Shown piece after piece: positions 16,343 to 25,907 of a stretch of DNA of 49,920 nucleotides. This stretch comes from an uncultured Sporosarcina sp. (GTDB taxonomy: Bacteria; Bacillota; Bacilli; Bacillales_A; Planococcaceae): positions 1 through 49,920 of the forward strand of contig CAOKMT010000015.1 in NCBI GenBank assembly GCA_948469885.1, in the 5' to 3' direction. Positions within the stretch are counted from its first letter, which is position 1, and each line of letters opens with the position of its first letter. A program made the translations under genes and the position numbers. The notes under the pieces were generated by a model that saw nothing but the letters and a program-made list of their open reading frames with translations, was not told the DNA's origin and ran no database searches.

Positions 16343-17518
16343 CTAAGCAAGCAACTTAAATGTCGCTCGAACGAACATTTTCATGCCAATTTCTAAAGCA
16401 CTTTCATCAATGTTAAAACGTGGATGATGATGCGGATAATCCGTCTCCAATTTACGATTGCCCGATCCGGTGAAGAAATAAGTGCCTGGCGCTTCATTCA
16501 GAAAAGCCGAAAAATCCTCGCCCCCCATATTCGGCCTCACCCGTACGACCGCATCCTCTCCAAAAAGCTCAAAGACCGTATCTTCGACGACCTCTGTCAC
16601 TTTCGGCTCGTTCACAACAGGATCTGAAGCCGCTTCGTAAGTAAACCGATATGTGGCGCCATGGGCTTCGGTTATTCCTTTGATGACCCTTTCCATCGCT
16701 TCTTGAATCTCCGAACGAAGTTCAGCGTTCAAAAGACGAACCGTGCCAGCGATTTCAACCGTGTCAGGAATGATATTCAACGCTGTCCCACCTGTGAATT
16801 TCGTAATAGAAAGCACAACATTTTCCAACGGATCTACTGTACGGGATACGATATGCTGTAAATTCGTAACCACTTGCGCACTTGTGGCAATCGTATCGAT
16901 TGTTTGATGTGGCAAACCCGCATGTCCCCCTTGACCCGTAATCGTCATTGAAAATGTATCTGGTGAAGCCATTACAGGTCCTGCGGCCAAACCGATTTTA
17001 CCTGTTTCCAAAGGCGACCATAAGTGAGTGCCGATGACTAGATCAACGTCCTTCATAACGCCTGCACCCACCATTTCTTGGGCACCTCCAGGAGCTAGTT
17101 CTTCCGCATGTTGGAAGAGAAAACGGACTTCACCTTCAATTCGCTGCTGTAAAGAAGATAGTATTTTAGCGCTTCCCAACAAAATAGCTGTATGACCGTC
17201 ATGACCACAAGCATGCATGACACCTGGATTTTTAGATGCGTAGGAAACACGATTCTCTTCTTGGATCGGCAATGCATCGATATCTGCACGGATTGCAAGG
17301 ACCTTTCCCGGTCGAGTACCAATAAGACGCGCCATAACACTTGTTTTGGTAGGGCGTGAAACTTCTAAATTATCGAAGGACTGAAGCGTTTCATAGATAT
17401 ACTGAGACGTTTTAACCTCTTGGAAGGACAGTTCTGGATTTTCATGAAGATGTCTTCTCCAACGAATGACCTCTTCCTTCACCTCTTCAATAAGATGATC
17501 GAATTCAATATTTTTCAA
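16343..17518 (-). CDS. M20 family metallo-amidohydrolase
   Basis: Of 391 residues, full length for the M20D group (N-acyl amino acid, IAA-amino acid and YxeP-type hydrolases). Metal-site motifs are AIRADIDALP (D79, D81), HACGHDGH (103-109, with C104 and H106), QHAEE near 138, GTHLW near 165 and a late HHHPRFN. The gene starts at TTG with a perfect AGGAGG seven bases before it. It heads a two-gene operon with the YfcC carrier and is followed by the regulator at 17750-19054 on the other side. Likely reaction: hydrolysis of an acyl-amino acid or modified peptide in the cytoplasm. The exact substrate is unknown. Confidence 0.9.
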   Translation of the reverse strand: MKNIEFDHLIEEVKEEVIRWRRHLHENPELSFQEVKTSQYIYETLQSFDNLEVSRPTKTSVMARLIGTRPGKVLAIRADIDALPIQEENRVSYASKNPGVMHACGHDGHTAILLGSAKILSSLQQRIEGEVRFLFQHAEELAPGGAQEMVGAGVMKDVDLVIGTHLWSPLETGKIGLAAGPVMASPDTFSMTITGQGGHAGLPHQTIDTIATSAQVVTNLQHIVSRTVDPLENVVLSITKFTGGTALNIIPDTVEIAGTVRLLNAELRSEIQEAMERVIKGITEAHGATYRFTYEAASDPVVNEPKVTEVVEDTVFELFGEDAVVRVRPNMGGEDFSAFLNEAPGTYFFTGSGNRKLETDYPHHHPRFNIDESALEIGMKMFVRATFKLLA

Positions 17519-17650
17519 TTGCCAACCTCCTAAACTTCACAGTAAAAATAATTTTGGGACTATTTACGGTCATGTCCCTTATTATAAAATGAATAAGACG
17601 GTTAAGTCTAGTGTTAATTTTCTAAAAAGGTGAAATATTAGTCTCCAAAT

Positions 17651-17678
17651 AAAAAAACAAGACCACAAATGATCTTGT
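17651..17678 (-). terminator. Intrinsic terminator of the regulator gene
   Basis: On the minus strand ACAAGATC pairs with GGTCTTGT around a six-base loop, then seven T. It lies about 70 bases after the regulator stop codon. Confidence 0.75.
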
Positions 17679-17749
17679 CCTCAATTAATCTTTTTTCGGT
17701 ATCGTAGCCATACACCGTGAAGTTTAGTCATTCAACGCAGCACCCAATT

Positions 17750-19054
17750 TTACAACTTAATTTGATAGATTCGTCTAGGCCTACCTCTTGGATGAAGTGT
17801 TTCTTCTGCGACAACTTCGGCTAACCCATTCCCCTCCAGCACCGTTAAAATTCTCCTTGCACTTCGAGGCGTCACGTTCATGTACTGTGCAAGATCATGT
17901 GCGCTTATTTCTTTATCGCCTATTTTTCTTAATATGGCTTGTAATTTACTTAGCGTAGCAACGCTAAGGGAGGTTTGCGTACTAATTGATTGCAGATGTT
18001 CCGAAGCGGCACCGTATTGGATTTGTATAGGTTGTCCCAATGGTCCCCTAATTGTTTTGTCGTCAAATACGACCATCCAGGATTCAGCGCGATAATCCCT
18101 AGCATGTAATAACGCAATACCTGCATTGCTTTCCGCTTCATACGCCGTTTGTCCAATACCAATTCCACATGTGACAGCATCCTCTCCAGCTAGCCGCAAA
18201 ATATCTTGATCGGGGATGCCGGTAAAATCTTTCGTAATTTCCTTTAGTAGGCCACGTGTCGTAAATATCATGTAGCGCCCCGGACCAGCAGATTTCAAGG
18301 AACCGTTCACTTTCTTCGTGTAATCCAAGAGCTTTTCAGTCATTTTAATTTCAATTTTATGCAGATCATCTGTCAAAAAAGTATCTTTCGACAAACGGGA
18401 AAATGAATCGAATTCAATCATTTGCACCGCAATCTGCGAGTCTTTGAAATGTAATGTTTCATACGTTTGCCTCATAAGTGCTAACGTAGAAATAATAGCA
18501 GAATGGGCCGGTAAAACACGAAAAGAAGGAACCCCTTTCTGTAATAAGGCATGCTGGGCATTTTTCAGACAAGTGACCGCAGCCAGTGTCTTACCTTCTT
18601 TCCATAATTGATAATGATAGTGCACAACTTCCTCTGTCGAAATCTCTTCTTCATAATGCTTTAAATACTTCGGTTGAAAATCGATTTCAGACTCAGTGAA
18701 TACTTGTTTCAGCTCGGATGGATGAAACGTATCAAAACTGAGACGATCGAACGGGATATTCCGTTGACAAGCAATATGCAATAATGCTCGATACAAACTG
18801 GAACCGGTCGAAGGTACGTAAAACATCGGCTGATCACTCTCGAACCATTTTTTTGCATAACCGTAAGGGATTTGACCAGAAAAAAGCCACATATCCACAT
18901 CTTCCCGATATTCATTTAACTTATCGATAATTTCTTCGTCACGCCAATAAGAAATAGACACGCAGCTGAATTCGGGAAACGGTAAAATAACAGACTCCAT
19001 AATTTCTATGGAATCTTCTGCACCAAATAACCCCAAGCGGATTTTCCTACTCAT
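17750..19054 (-). CDS. Regulator with C-terminal winged helix-turn-helix
   Basis: Of 434 residues. The N-terminal part (IRLGLFGAEDSIEIMESVILPF) looks like a Rossmann-type sensing domain. The middle contains CGIGIGQTAYEAESNAGIALLHAR near 305-330, which resembles the degenerate GGDEF-like segment of CdaR/PucR-type regulators. The end (ISAHDLAQYMNVTPRSARRIL) is a winged helix-turn-helix, followed by a basic RPRRIY tail. I do not know a named family. The position beside the M20/YfcC operon suggests that it controls it. GTGGGGGG lies before the ATG. A different N-terminal fold assignment is possible. Confidence 0.75.
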   Translation of the reverse strand: MSRKIRLGLFGAEDSIEIMESVILPFPEFSCVSISYWRDEEIIDKLNEYREDVDMWLFSGQIPYGYAKKWFESDQPMFYVPSTGSSLYRALLHIACQRNIPFDRLSFDTFHPSELKQVFTESEIDFQPKYLKHYEEEISTEEVVHYHYQLWKEGKTLAAVTCLKNAQHALLQKGVPSFRVLPAHSAIISTLALMRQTYETLHFKDSQIAVQMIEFDSFSRLSKDTFLTDDLHKIEIKMTEKLLDYTKKVNGSLKSAGPGRYMIFTTRGLLKEITKDFTGIPDQDILRLAGEDAVTCGIGIGQTAYEAESNAGIALLHARDYRAESWMVVFDDKTIRGPLGQPIQIQYGAASEHLQSISTQTSLSVATLSKLQAILRKIGDKEISAHDLAQYMNVTPRSARRILTVLEGNGLAEVVAEETLHPRGRPRRIYQIKL

Positions 19055-19186
19055 ATGATCCCCCCACTTCTTTTTTCAATCGCGCATTCAGTGCATTTAT
19101 TATACAAGCTTTTGGTTTCTTGTCTATTCTAAATCAACTGGTTGCACAAACAACGCTGAAATGCTTTCAAGCGAATGGCATCTTAC

Positions 19187-19221
19187 AAAAAAGGTGAGTT
19201 CAATGAAAATAAACTCACCTT
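19187..19221 (-). terminator. Terminator left after a decayed amidase gene
   Basis: AAGGTGAGTT (19191-19200) pairs with AACTCACCTT (19212-19221). On the minus strand six T follow. It overlaps the end of the amidase-like frame and has no other gene to serve. Confidence 0.7.
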
Positions 19222-19345
19222 GCGTCGTATTTCTTCCTCCCCACTTTTCCAATCCCTTCACGCTCATAAGCAAGAGCGCTTCGATAAAGTTGACGTTCCC
19301 CGTAAAATCTACCAGTCAATTGGAAGCCACTTGGTACGTTCCTTT
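19215..19345 (-). pseudogene. Remnant of an amidase (GatA/amidase-signature family) C terminus
   Basis: The minus-strand frame reads NVPSGFQLTGRFYGERQLYR and then SALAYEREG. This matches the end of amidase-signature enzymes (typically G(L/V)PVG(L/F)Q(L/I)xG..F.E..LLR.A.AYE). About 43 residues remain, the preceding catalytic part is absent, and the gene's terminator still follows the stop. The upstream boundary is approximate. A 72-codon frame from 19433 includes unrelated residues and has no ribosome site. Confidence 0.65.
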
Positions 19346-19433
19346 CCAAAACTATTTTGTCTTTCCTTACAATAATTTGAAAGGATTCCAAAAGTTGATG
19401 ATTCATATACAGACTATTTAAATAGATTCCCAT

Positions 19434-19475
19434 ATGGTATGATTACTTAAAAATTAATACCATCATGACTGGTAT
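19434..19475. promoter_or_regulatory. Repeated GGTAT/ATACC boxes before the LysR gene
   Basis: ATGGTAT (19434-19440) and ATACCAT (19457-19463) form an inverted repeat, and GGTAT recurs at 19471-19475. LysR proteins often bind such dyads near their own start, so self-control is possible. Confidence 0.4.
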
Positions 19476-19491
19476 AAAGGAGGTCGCGGCT

Positions 19492-20391
19492 ATGAAAGAA
19501 CAAGACTGTATTCTGTTGACAACCATCGCCGAAGAACAAAATATAACAAAAGCTGCTCAGCGCCTTTTTATTTCGCAACCAACTGTGACATACCGTCTTC
19601 AACAACTGGAACAAGATTATGATATTAAAATTATTAATAGAGAGGGGAATAAAATTTCATTTACCCCCGAAGGACAATACTTATTAGATTTTTCCAAAAA
19701 TCAATTGATTGAATTAAGAAAAATGAAAGATCATCTTAAAGTATTAAAAAAAGACGCTACCGGTACCATTCGAATAGGCGTCTCAAGTAACTTTGCATTA
19801 TATAAATTGCCACCATTACTAAAGAAATTCCTTGAAATTCATAACAAAATCCAAGTAAAAATCAATACAGGCTGGAGTTCGGAGGTCGTCCATTTACTGA
19901 AGAACAATGAAATCCAAATAGGCATTGTCACAGGGAATTACAATTGGTTTGGAGAAAAAAAGTTATTGAACGAGGATCCAATCACTATTATTTCTAAACG
20001 ACCTTTCGAAATATCCGATTTACCGTATTTACCGATGATTTCCTACCAGCCAAATAATTTAATAAGAAAAACGCAAAAACCTACCAATCCCTTATCTCAG
20101 CTTGTTAGTAACTGGTGGCAAAATAATCTTAAGACTGCGCCTCTTGTCATTATGGAGCTAGACAAAGTCGAAACTTGTAAAGAAATGGTCCAAAATAATT
20201 TAGGGTATTCAATTTTGCCAAAATCTTGTTTAACCCCAGATGACTCTTTTTACACGTATGACTTAAAAGATGAAAACAATCAAAACATTTCTCGAAAAAC
20301 ATGGTTACTTTACAGGGAATCGTCTTTGGAATTGGCAACAGTGAGCAACTTTATTAACTATATGAAATTAAAACTTATCACGGAGCACTAA
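19492..20391 (+). CDS. LysR family transcriptional regulator
   Basis: Of 299 residues, the usual LysR length. The helix-turn-helix is at about residues 15-35 (NITKAAQRLFISQPTVTYRL), with a linker helix (QLEQDYDIKIINREGNKI) and then a substrate-binding fold starting with GTIRIGVSSNF near 87. AAAGGAGGT lies seven bases before the chosen ATG; an earlier in-frame ATG lacks this. It is convergent with the Dpp operon, ending 8 bases from the dppF stop with no terminator between, and probably controls that operon. The ligand is unknown. Confidence 0.9.
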   Translation: MKEQDCILLTTIAEEQNITKAAQRLFISQPTVTYRLQQLEQDYDIKIINREGNKISFTPEGQYLLDFSKNQLIELRKMKDHLKVLKKDATGTIRIGVSSNFALYKLPPLLKKFLEIHNKIQVKINTGWSSEVVHLLKNNEIQIGIVTGNYNWFGEKKLLNEDPITIISKRPFEISDLPYLPMISYQPNNLIRKTQKPTNPLSQLVSNWWQNNLKTAPLVIMELDKVETCKEMVQNNLGYSILPKSCLTPDDSFYTYDLKDENNQNISRKTWLLYRESSLELATVSNFINYMKLKLITEH

Positions 20392-20399
20392 AACATTTA

Positions 20400-21398
20400 T
20401 TAATTCAGCGGATAATGGCATGCAACAAAGTGCGATGGATACACTTCTTTAAATTCTGGAACTTTTTGCTTGCAAAGTTCTTGTGCATATGGGCATCGCG
20501 TGTGGAATTTGCATCCAGCTGGTGGATTAACCGGGCTCGGCATATCCCCTTCTATGACAACTTGGTCTCTCGCTTTTTGTCTCTGATCAGGATGAGAGAT
20601 AGGCAACGATGATAAAAGGCCACCTGTGTAAGGATGTAGTGGGCGCTCGAACAATTCATCCTTTGAAGCTAATTCTACGACATTCCCTAAATACATGACG
20701 CCAATTCGATCACTAATATACTTAACAGCCGGTAATCCATGTGCGATAAAAATATAAGTCAAATCATATTTTTCCTGCAATTCCTTCAGCAAGTTTAAAA
20801 TTTGCGCTTGGATTGAAACGTCTAATGCGGAAACAGGCTCATCGCAAATAATTAATTTGGGTTGTAAAGCAAGCGCCCTGGCAATACCAATCCGCTGCCT
20901 TTGTCCACCACTAAACTCATGCGGAAATCGATCTGCGTAAGAGACATCTAACCCTACGTCAGTCATTAATTGGTAGACTTTTTGTTGAAGCTCTTGTTTC
21001 TTCATTTTTTGATGGGTAATCAGCGGCTCTGCTATCAAATCAAATAATCGCATTCTCGGATTTAACGATGAAAAGGGATCTTGAAATATCATTTGATAAT
21101 GAACACGGTATTTCTTCAATTGTTTTTCTTTTAACCTAGAAATTTCTGTACCTTCAAAATAAATTTCACCCTCTGTCGGCTTCAGTAATCCGACTATCAA
21201 GTTCCCTAGGGTTGATTTTCCACAACCTGATTCTCCAACAATGCCTAACGTTTCGCCTTTTAGTACTTCTAATTGAATGCCATCTACCGCTTTTAAATAT
21301 TCTTTATCTCTTTTAAATGTTTGTCCGCCGATTTCAAAATGCTTTTTCAAATTTTTGATTACCAAAATCTCTTTATCTAGTACCGCTTGTTCTGACAT
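20400..21398 (-). CDS. Dipeptide/oligopeptide ABC transporter ATP-binding protein (DppF/OppF-like)
   Basis: Of 332 residues. Walker A GESGCGKS is near residue 55-62, the signature FSGGQRQRIGIARAL near 163 and Walker B LIICDEP follow. The C-terminal oligopeptide extension contains CKFHTRCPYAQELC. This cysteine-rich segment is typical of the Opp/Dpp type. The gene is the last of the operon, three bases after dppD, with AGGGGGTG before the ATG. It powers uptake together with the DppD-like subunit. Confidence 0.93.
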   Translation of the reverse strand: MSEQAVLDKEILVIKNLKKHFEIGGQTFKRDKEYLKAVDGIQLEVLKGETLGIVGESGCGKSTLGNLIVGLLKPTEGEIYFEGTEISRLKEKQLKKYRVHYQMIFQDPFSSLNPRMRLFDLIAEPLITHQKMKKQELQQKVYQLMTDVGLDVSYADRFPHEFSGGQRQRIGIARALALQPKLIICDEPVSALDVSIQAQILNLLKELQEKYDLTYIFIAHGLPAVKYISDRIGVMYLGNVVELASKDELFERPLHPYTGGLLSSLPISHPDQRQKARDQVVIEGDMPSPVNPPAGCKFHTRCPYAQELCKQKVPEFKEVYPSHFVACHYPLN

Positions 21399-21401
21399 TT
21401 G

Positions 21402-22382
21402 TTACACCCCCTGCTCACTTTCATATAACCAACATCTAACTTTATTATTTGTATGCTCTTCTACCTTAAGTTCAGGCATTTGGGTTCGACAAATTTGCAT
21501 TGCTTTTGGACATCTAGGATGAAAAAAGCATCCGGCTGGCTTTTGGCTCGCCGAAGGTACATTGCCTTTGATGGAAACCAACTCTTCTTTGCTATTCTCT
21601 ATTTTAGGTGTACTGTTAATTAAACCTTGGGTATATGGATGTCTAGGATCGGAAAATAGAGAGAATACATCTCCTTCTTCCACGACTTGCCCAGCATACA
21701 TTACGATCACTTTATCGGCCAACTCAGCGACGACACCAAGATCATGCGTAATTAATAAAATCGAAGTATCATAATCACTTTTCAGCTCTCGCATCAGCCT
21801 CAAGATTTGTGCTTGAATTGTAACGTCAAGCGCTGTTGTAGGCTCATCTGCAATTAATAATTTGGGATTACAAGACAACGCCATCCCAATCATAACTCGC
21901 TGTCTCATTCCTCCACTTAGTTCATGTGGATAGGATTCATATACTTTCTCCGCACGGGGGATCCCCACTTTCTTCAACATTTCAATACTCGCCAATCTCG
22001 CTTCTTTTTTGGAGACTTTTTGGTGTAATATAAATGATTCGTTAAGTTGGGTTCCAATTCTTAATGTGGGATTCAATGAAGTTAAAGGTTCTTGAAAGAT
22101 CATTGAAATTTCATTGCCCCGAATAGCACGCATTTCTTTTTCACTCAGTTTCACTAAATTCTTACCTTCAAATTGGATTTCCCCACCAACAATCTTTCCA
22201 GGAAAATTTACCAATTGCATGATGGAATAAGATGTTACACTTTTCCCACACCCAGATTCCCCAACAAGTGCCGTCGTCTCTCCTTTATTCATAGTAAAGG
22301 AGACACCTTCTACTGAAGGTACAACGCCATTATCAGTATAAAAGTATGTTTTTAAATCTTTAACTTCTAGTAAATTATTCAT
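21402..22382 (-). CDS. Dipeptide/oligopeptide ABC transporter ATP-binding protein (DppD/OppD-like)
   Basis: Of 326 residues. Walker A GESGCGKS is near 38-45, the signature [16 protein letters not shown] near 150, and Walker [13 protein letters not shown]. The C-terminal [14 protein letters not shown] segment is the Dpp/Opp extension. It is the partner ATPase of the following gene. TTGGAGTG lies before the ATG. The gap after the permease gene is 17 bases. Confidence 0.93.
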   Translation of the reverse strand: MNNLLEVKDLKTYFYTDNGVVPSVEGVSFTMNKGETTALVGESGCGKSVTSYSIMQLVNFPGKIVGGEIQFEGKNLVKLSEKEMRAIRGNEISMIFQEPLTSLNPTLRIGTQLNESFILHQKVSKKEARLASIEMLKKVGIPRAEKVYESYPHELSGGMRQRVMIGMALSCNPKLLIADEPTTALDVTIQAQILRLMRELKSDYDTSILLITHDLGVVAELADKVIVMYAGQVVEEGDVFSLFSDPRHPYTQGLINSTPKIENSKEELVSIKGNVPSASQKPAGCFFHPRCPKAMQICRTQMPELKVEEHTNNKVRCWLYESEQGV

Positions 22383-22399
22383 TTAAAACACTCCAATCC

Positions 22400-23335
22400 T
22401 CAAGATTTCATCCCTTGTGATTTTGGATCTAACACATCCCGTAACCATTCGCCTAAGAATATAATACCTAGAACAGTCATTGTAATCGCAATACCCGGGA
22501 ATGTTGCCAACCACCAGCTCGTAGCCAGATACTCCCTACCTTCACTCAACATAATTCCCCATGAAATAGTCGGCGGTTGAATTCCTAAACCTAAAAAGCT
22601 TAATGAGGACTCTGTGATAATCGTTCCGGCAATACTTAAGGTTGAAATGACAATAATAGAAGATGTCACGTTCGGCAGAATATGACGCGTAATAATTTTA
22701 AAATTGGATACCCCCATCGTTCTTGCCGCTTTAACGTACTCCCTTTCCCTTAAACTTAATGTCTCTCCTCTAACAAGTCTTGCATACATTACCCAGCTTG
22801 TAACCCCTATAACAAGAATGAGTGTAGTCAAACCCGGATTCAAAACAGTTAAAAATACTAAACAAAATAAAATTGTCGGTACAGCTAGAAATGCATCTAC
22901 TAAACGCATCACAAGATTATCAATAATGCCCCCAAAATAACCGGCGACTAATCCAAAGAAGACGCCTATCGTCCCAGCAACAATGACAGACATAATACCG
23001 ACGATAATTGAAATACGTGATCCATATATAATCCGACTCAAAATATCTCTTCCTAAATTATCCGTTCCAAGTATGTGTTCAAAGCTACCTCCCGCACTCC
23101 AAGCGGGAGGAGTTAATAATTTCGCTGTATTAATTTCGTTTGGATTATACGGAGAAATAAATGGCGCGAAAATCGCAACAAAAAATAACGCAAGTACAAT
23201 GAGTAATCCCAGCAGTCCTGTTTTACTTTTTAATAGTTTAGATAGGAGCAATTTGTATTTAACAGATTTTTGACGTTTTGTAACTTGTCTATCTGCTTCA
23301 TAGGGAGTTAGTTCTAACTGATTTCTAGACACCAT
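22400..23335 (-). CDS. Dipeptide/oligopeptide ABC transporter permease (DppC-like)
   Basis: Of 311 residues. A cytoplasmic N terminus of about 30 residues is followed by six membrane helices. HILGTDNLGRDILSRIIYGSRISI is the DppC/OppC hallmark, and REREYVKAARTMGVSNFKII is the EAA loop that docks the ATPase. The ATG at 23335 has AGGGAAGG ten bases ahead. A TTG three codons earlier touches that site and is less likely. Confidence 0.92.
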   Translation of the reverse strand: MVSRNQLELTPYEADRQVTKRQKSVKYKLLLSKLLKSKTGLLGLLIVLALFFVAIFAPFISPYNPNEINTAKLLTPPAWSAGGSFEHILGTDNLGRDILSRIIYGSRISIIVGIMSVIVAGTIGVFFGLVAGYFGGIIDNLVMRLVDAFLAVPTILFCLVFLTVLNPGLTTLILVIGVTSWVMYARLVRGETLSLREREYVKAARTMGVSNFKIITRHILPNVTSSIIVISTLSIAGTIITESSLSFLGLGIQPPTISWGIMLSEGREYLATSWWLATFPGIAITMTVLGIIFLGEWLRDVLDPKSQGMKS

Positions 23336-23351
23336 TGAATACAATCCTTCC

Positions 23352-24269
23352 CTAGTTATATTTTATCCTTGGATCCAACACACGATAAAGAATATCTGTA
23401 AGCAAATTCATTAATAAAATAATAATTGCGGTGACAAATACCGCAGCTTGAATAATCGGCAAATCTTTCTCATAAACAGCTTGAATGATAAGTTGTCCTA
23501 CACCTGGCCACGAAAAGATCATTTCAGTGATAAATGATCCCCCTACTAACGAAGCCATCTGAAGCAACGTGATCGTGATGACTGGCACGAGAGAATTTCT
23601 AAATGCATGCTTAAAGATGATGACAAGACTTTTTTGCCCTTTACTCTTGGCTGTTCTAATATAGTCTTGCTGTAAGATTTCGATCATATTCGAACGTACA
23701 AGGCGCGTGATTTCTGCCGACATTGCTGTCCCCAATGTAATAGCTGGAAGAACAATATGCTTCCAACTTCCTGTTCCCGAAACAGGCATAACTTTCAAGT
23801 TGACAGCAAAAATTAAAATCAACATAATCCCTAACCAAAAATTCGGAACCGCCTTTCCGATAGCAGATAGTCCAGTGGCAATTGAATCGATTAAAGTATT
23901 AGGTCTTACAGCAGAGATAACCCCTAATGGAATCGCAATGGCAATTGCAATGATCATCGATGCTGTCGCTAACTCAATTGTCGCCGGAAGTCGATCGAGC
24001 ACTAAAGATAAGGCAGAAACTCCATATTGGTAAGATGCTCCGAAGTCTCCGATTATCACATTCATTATGTAATGTCCAAATTGAACATGAAAGGGTCGAT
24101 CAAATCCTAATGCTTCCCTAAACTGTTGTATTTCCTGGGGTGAAGCGTCGGCGGATAACATCATCGCAACTGGATCACCAGCAATATAAACTAATATGAA
24201 AATTAGAAATGAAATAATGAGGAGCACCAACGGAATTTGCATGACCCTAAATGCAAAATATTTCAACAT
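23352..24269 (-). CDS. Dipeptide/oligopeptide ABC transporter permease (DppB-like)
   Basis: Of 305 residues, with six membrane helices. Diagnostic blocks are IPLVLLIISFLIFILVYIAGDP near residue 10, LGFDRPFHVQFGHYI, and the EAA loop QQDYIRTAKSKGQKSLVII. The chosen ATG has GGAGAGGAT in front; 19 more in-frame codons upstream run into the terminator-like hairpin and are not expected. It pairs with the DppC-like permease 16 bases downstream. Confidence 0.92.
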   Translation of the reverse strand: MLKYFAFRVMQIPLVLLIISFLIFILVYIAGDPVAMMLSADASPQEIQQFREALGFDRPFHVQFGHYIMNVIIGDFGASYQYGVSALSLVLDRLPATIELATASMIIAIAIAIPLGVISAVRPNTLIDSIATGLSAIGKAVPNFWLGIMLILIFAVNLKVMPVSGTGSWKHIVLPAITLGTAMSAEITRLVRSNMIEILQQDYIRTAKSKGQKSLVIIFKHAFRNSLVPVITITLLQMASLVGGSFITEMIFSWPGVGQLIIQAVYEKDLPIIQAAVFVTAIIILLMNLLTDILYRVLDPRIKYN

Positions 24270-24306
24270 ACTATCCTCTCCATTCAACTTGAATGTATCT
24301 TGAAAT

Positions 24307-24336
24307 AAAAAAGGAGGCAATCCCACCTCCTTTTTT
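24307..24336 (-). terminator. Intra-operon terminator between the binding-protein and permease genes
   Basis: AAAAAAGGAGG (24307-24317) pairs with CCTCCTTTTTT (24326-24336), with T runs on both strands. It overlaps the stop of the binding-protein gene and lies 38 bases before the permease gene. Partial read-through would give more binding protein than permease. Confidence 0.75.
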
Positions 24337-25879
24337 ATTTTCTCTTAATATCTGGAATATATAATAATTCATCCAGTCGCGGTGTCAGTTCAACTTTTTT
24401 GTTTACCCCATAAAACTGATCCACTTGAAATAACGGAAGGATTGGCAATTCCTCGGCGACAATTTTCTGTACTTGTTGATAGTTTTTCATGCGAAGCTCT
24501 TGATCTAATGAAAGTTCAGCCTCTTCAAGTAACTGATCCACTTCAGGATTGCTATAACCGTTAATACTTTCAGCTCGTTCAGTCTTGTAATACTCCAATG
24601 ATTGTCCGGCATCAAAAAAAGATGAGCCTAAAGCGATTAAATAGCCATCTTTATGCTTTTGTTGTTCGCGCAGCTCTACAAAAGGTCCCCATTTTTGAAG
24701 GTTCATGTTCGTAGTAACGCCGACTTCCTCAAGCATTCCAGCAACCAATTGTAAAACTTCTCGATCTTTCAAGTAACGCCCTGTTGGACCTGCCAATTCT
24801 ATCGTCAAACCATCCGCGAATCCGGCTTCGGCCAATAAAGTCTTTGCTTTTTCAACATCATAATTGTATTCACCAAATAGCGCTTCATCAACACCTAAAT
24901 TCCCTGGATTAATTCTCGTTAAAGTCGGTGTTCCCCCACCATTTAATGTGCTTTCAACAAGCGCTTTATCGTCAATGGCGTAGTCAAATGCTTGTCTGAC
25001 TCTAACATCGGATGTCGGCCATCCTTCTTGCGCCCTTAAGAAAATCATATATGTTCTATTGGAAGGTCCGTTCACGATCATACTATTTTCCGATCCGTTC
25101 ACCCGATCCCAATCATTTGGCGGTACATTCGCGACAATATCGATACTATCCGTTAAAAGCTCTGCCACTCTAGTGGACTCCTCTGGAATCGCTCTAAAGA
25201 CTACTTGATCCCAATCAAGCTCAATGTCTTTGAAATAATCGTCATTTTTCTCTAATACAACCCGATTATCTCGCTTCCATTCTACAAATTTATAAGGTCC
25301 CGATCCGATGGGAGATTCTTTAAAGTGATCCCAGCCATTTTCTTCAATATACTCTTTTGGCAATATCCCGGATGCCTGGCGTGATATCCTACTTAATAGC
25401 ATAGGATCAGGTTCTGACGTAATAATTTGAAAATTCAAGTCATCAATGACCTTAACTTCTTTAATTGTTTTGTAGTCACCATGACTTCTTAATTTATTGT
25501 CTTGTGCTACTCTTTCCAAGGTGAATTTCACATCATCTGAAGTTAAATCGTCACCGTTATGAAATTTAACGCCTTCATTTAATTCAAACTCAAAAGTTAA
25601 ATCATCCACTTGTTTCCAGTCTTTTGCTAAATGAGGCTGAATATCCCCTTCACTGTCTCTCATAAGTAAATAATCGAAAACGTTTACATGAATGGTTTCC
25701 GTCGTTGTTGTAATATGGTCATGAATATCCCAAGTCATCAAATCAGGACCGACAGAGATATTCAATACTTTTTCACTTCCAACAGAGACCTCATTACTTC
25801 CTGTTGAAGTAGTGGCACAAGCGGAAATAAGTAAGATCGTTGATAACATAAAAGTATAAAAAAGATTTCTTTTATTCAA
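24335..25879 (-). CDS. ABC transporter substrate-binding lipoprotein (family 5, DppA/OppA type)
   Basis: Of 514 residues. The start is a TTG with GAGGAGGGG upstream. The signal peptide ends in the lipobox ISAC at about residue 21, so it is anchored outside the membrane. The SBP family 5 signature FHNGDDLTSDDVKFTLERV is near residue 110, and the late EWKRDNRVVLEKNDDYF also fits. The operon also carries an M20 amidohydrolase, so the ligand may be an N-acyl amino acid, a dipeptide or a modified amino acid. The ligand cannot be read from sequence. Confidence 0.92.
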   Translation of the reverse strand: MNKRNLFYTFMLSTILLISACATTSTGSNEVSVGSEKVLNISVGPDLMTWDIHDHITTTTETIHVNVFDYLLMRDSEGDIQPHLAKDWKQVDDLTFEFELNEGVKFHNGDDLTSDDVKFTLERVAQDNKLRSHGDYKTIKEVKVIDDLNFQIITSEPDPMLLSRISRQASGILPKEYIEENGWDHFKESPIGSGPYKFVEWKRDNRVVLEKNDDYFKDIELDWDQVVFRAIPEESTRVAELLTDSIDIVANVPPNDWDRVNGSENSMIVNGPSNRTYMIFLRAQEGWPTSDVRVRQAFDYAIDDKALVESTLNGGGTPTLTRINPGNLGVDEALFGEYNYDVEKAKTLLAEAGFADGLTIELAGPTGRYLKDREVLQLVAGMLEEVGVTTNMNLQKWGPFVELREQQKHKDGYLIALGSSFFDAGQSLEYYKTERAESINGYSNPEVDQLLEEAELSLDQELRMKNYQQVQKIVAEELPILPLFQVDQFYGVNKKVELTPRLDELLYIPDIKRK

Positions 25880-25907
25880 CTTTTTCCCCTCCTCATTAGA
25901 TTGTTCA

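Noticed and set aside
19153-19172. Imperfect dyad CGCTGAAATGCTTTCAAGCG as a cre or operator
   Set aside because: Two central mismatches to the cre consensus and no clear gene to control. It lies beside the amidase remnant.
19215-19433. 72-codon gene over the amidase-like fragment
   Set aside because: No ribosome site, and only the last 43 residues look like a protein family. Called a pseudogene fragment instead.
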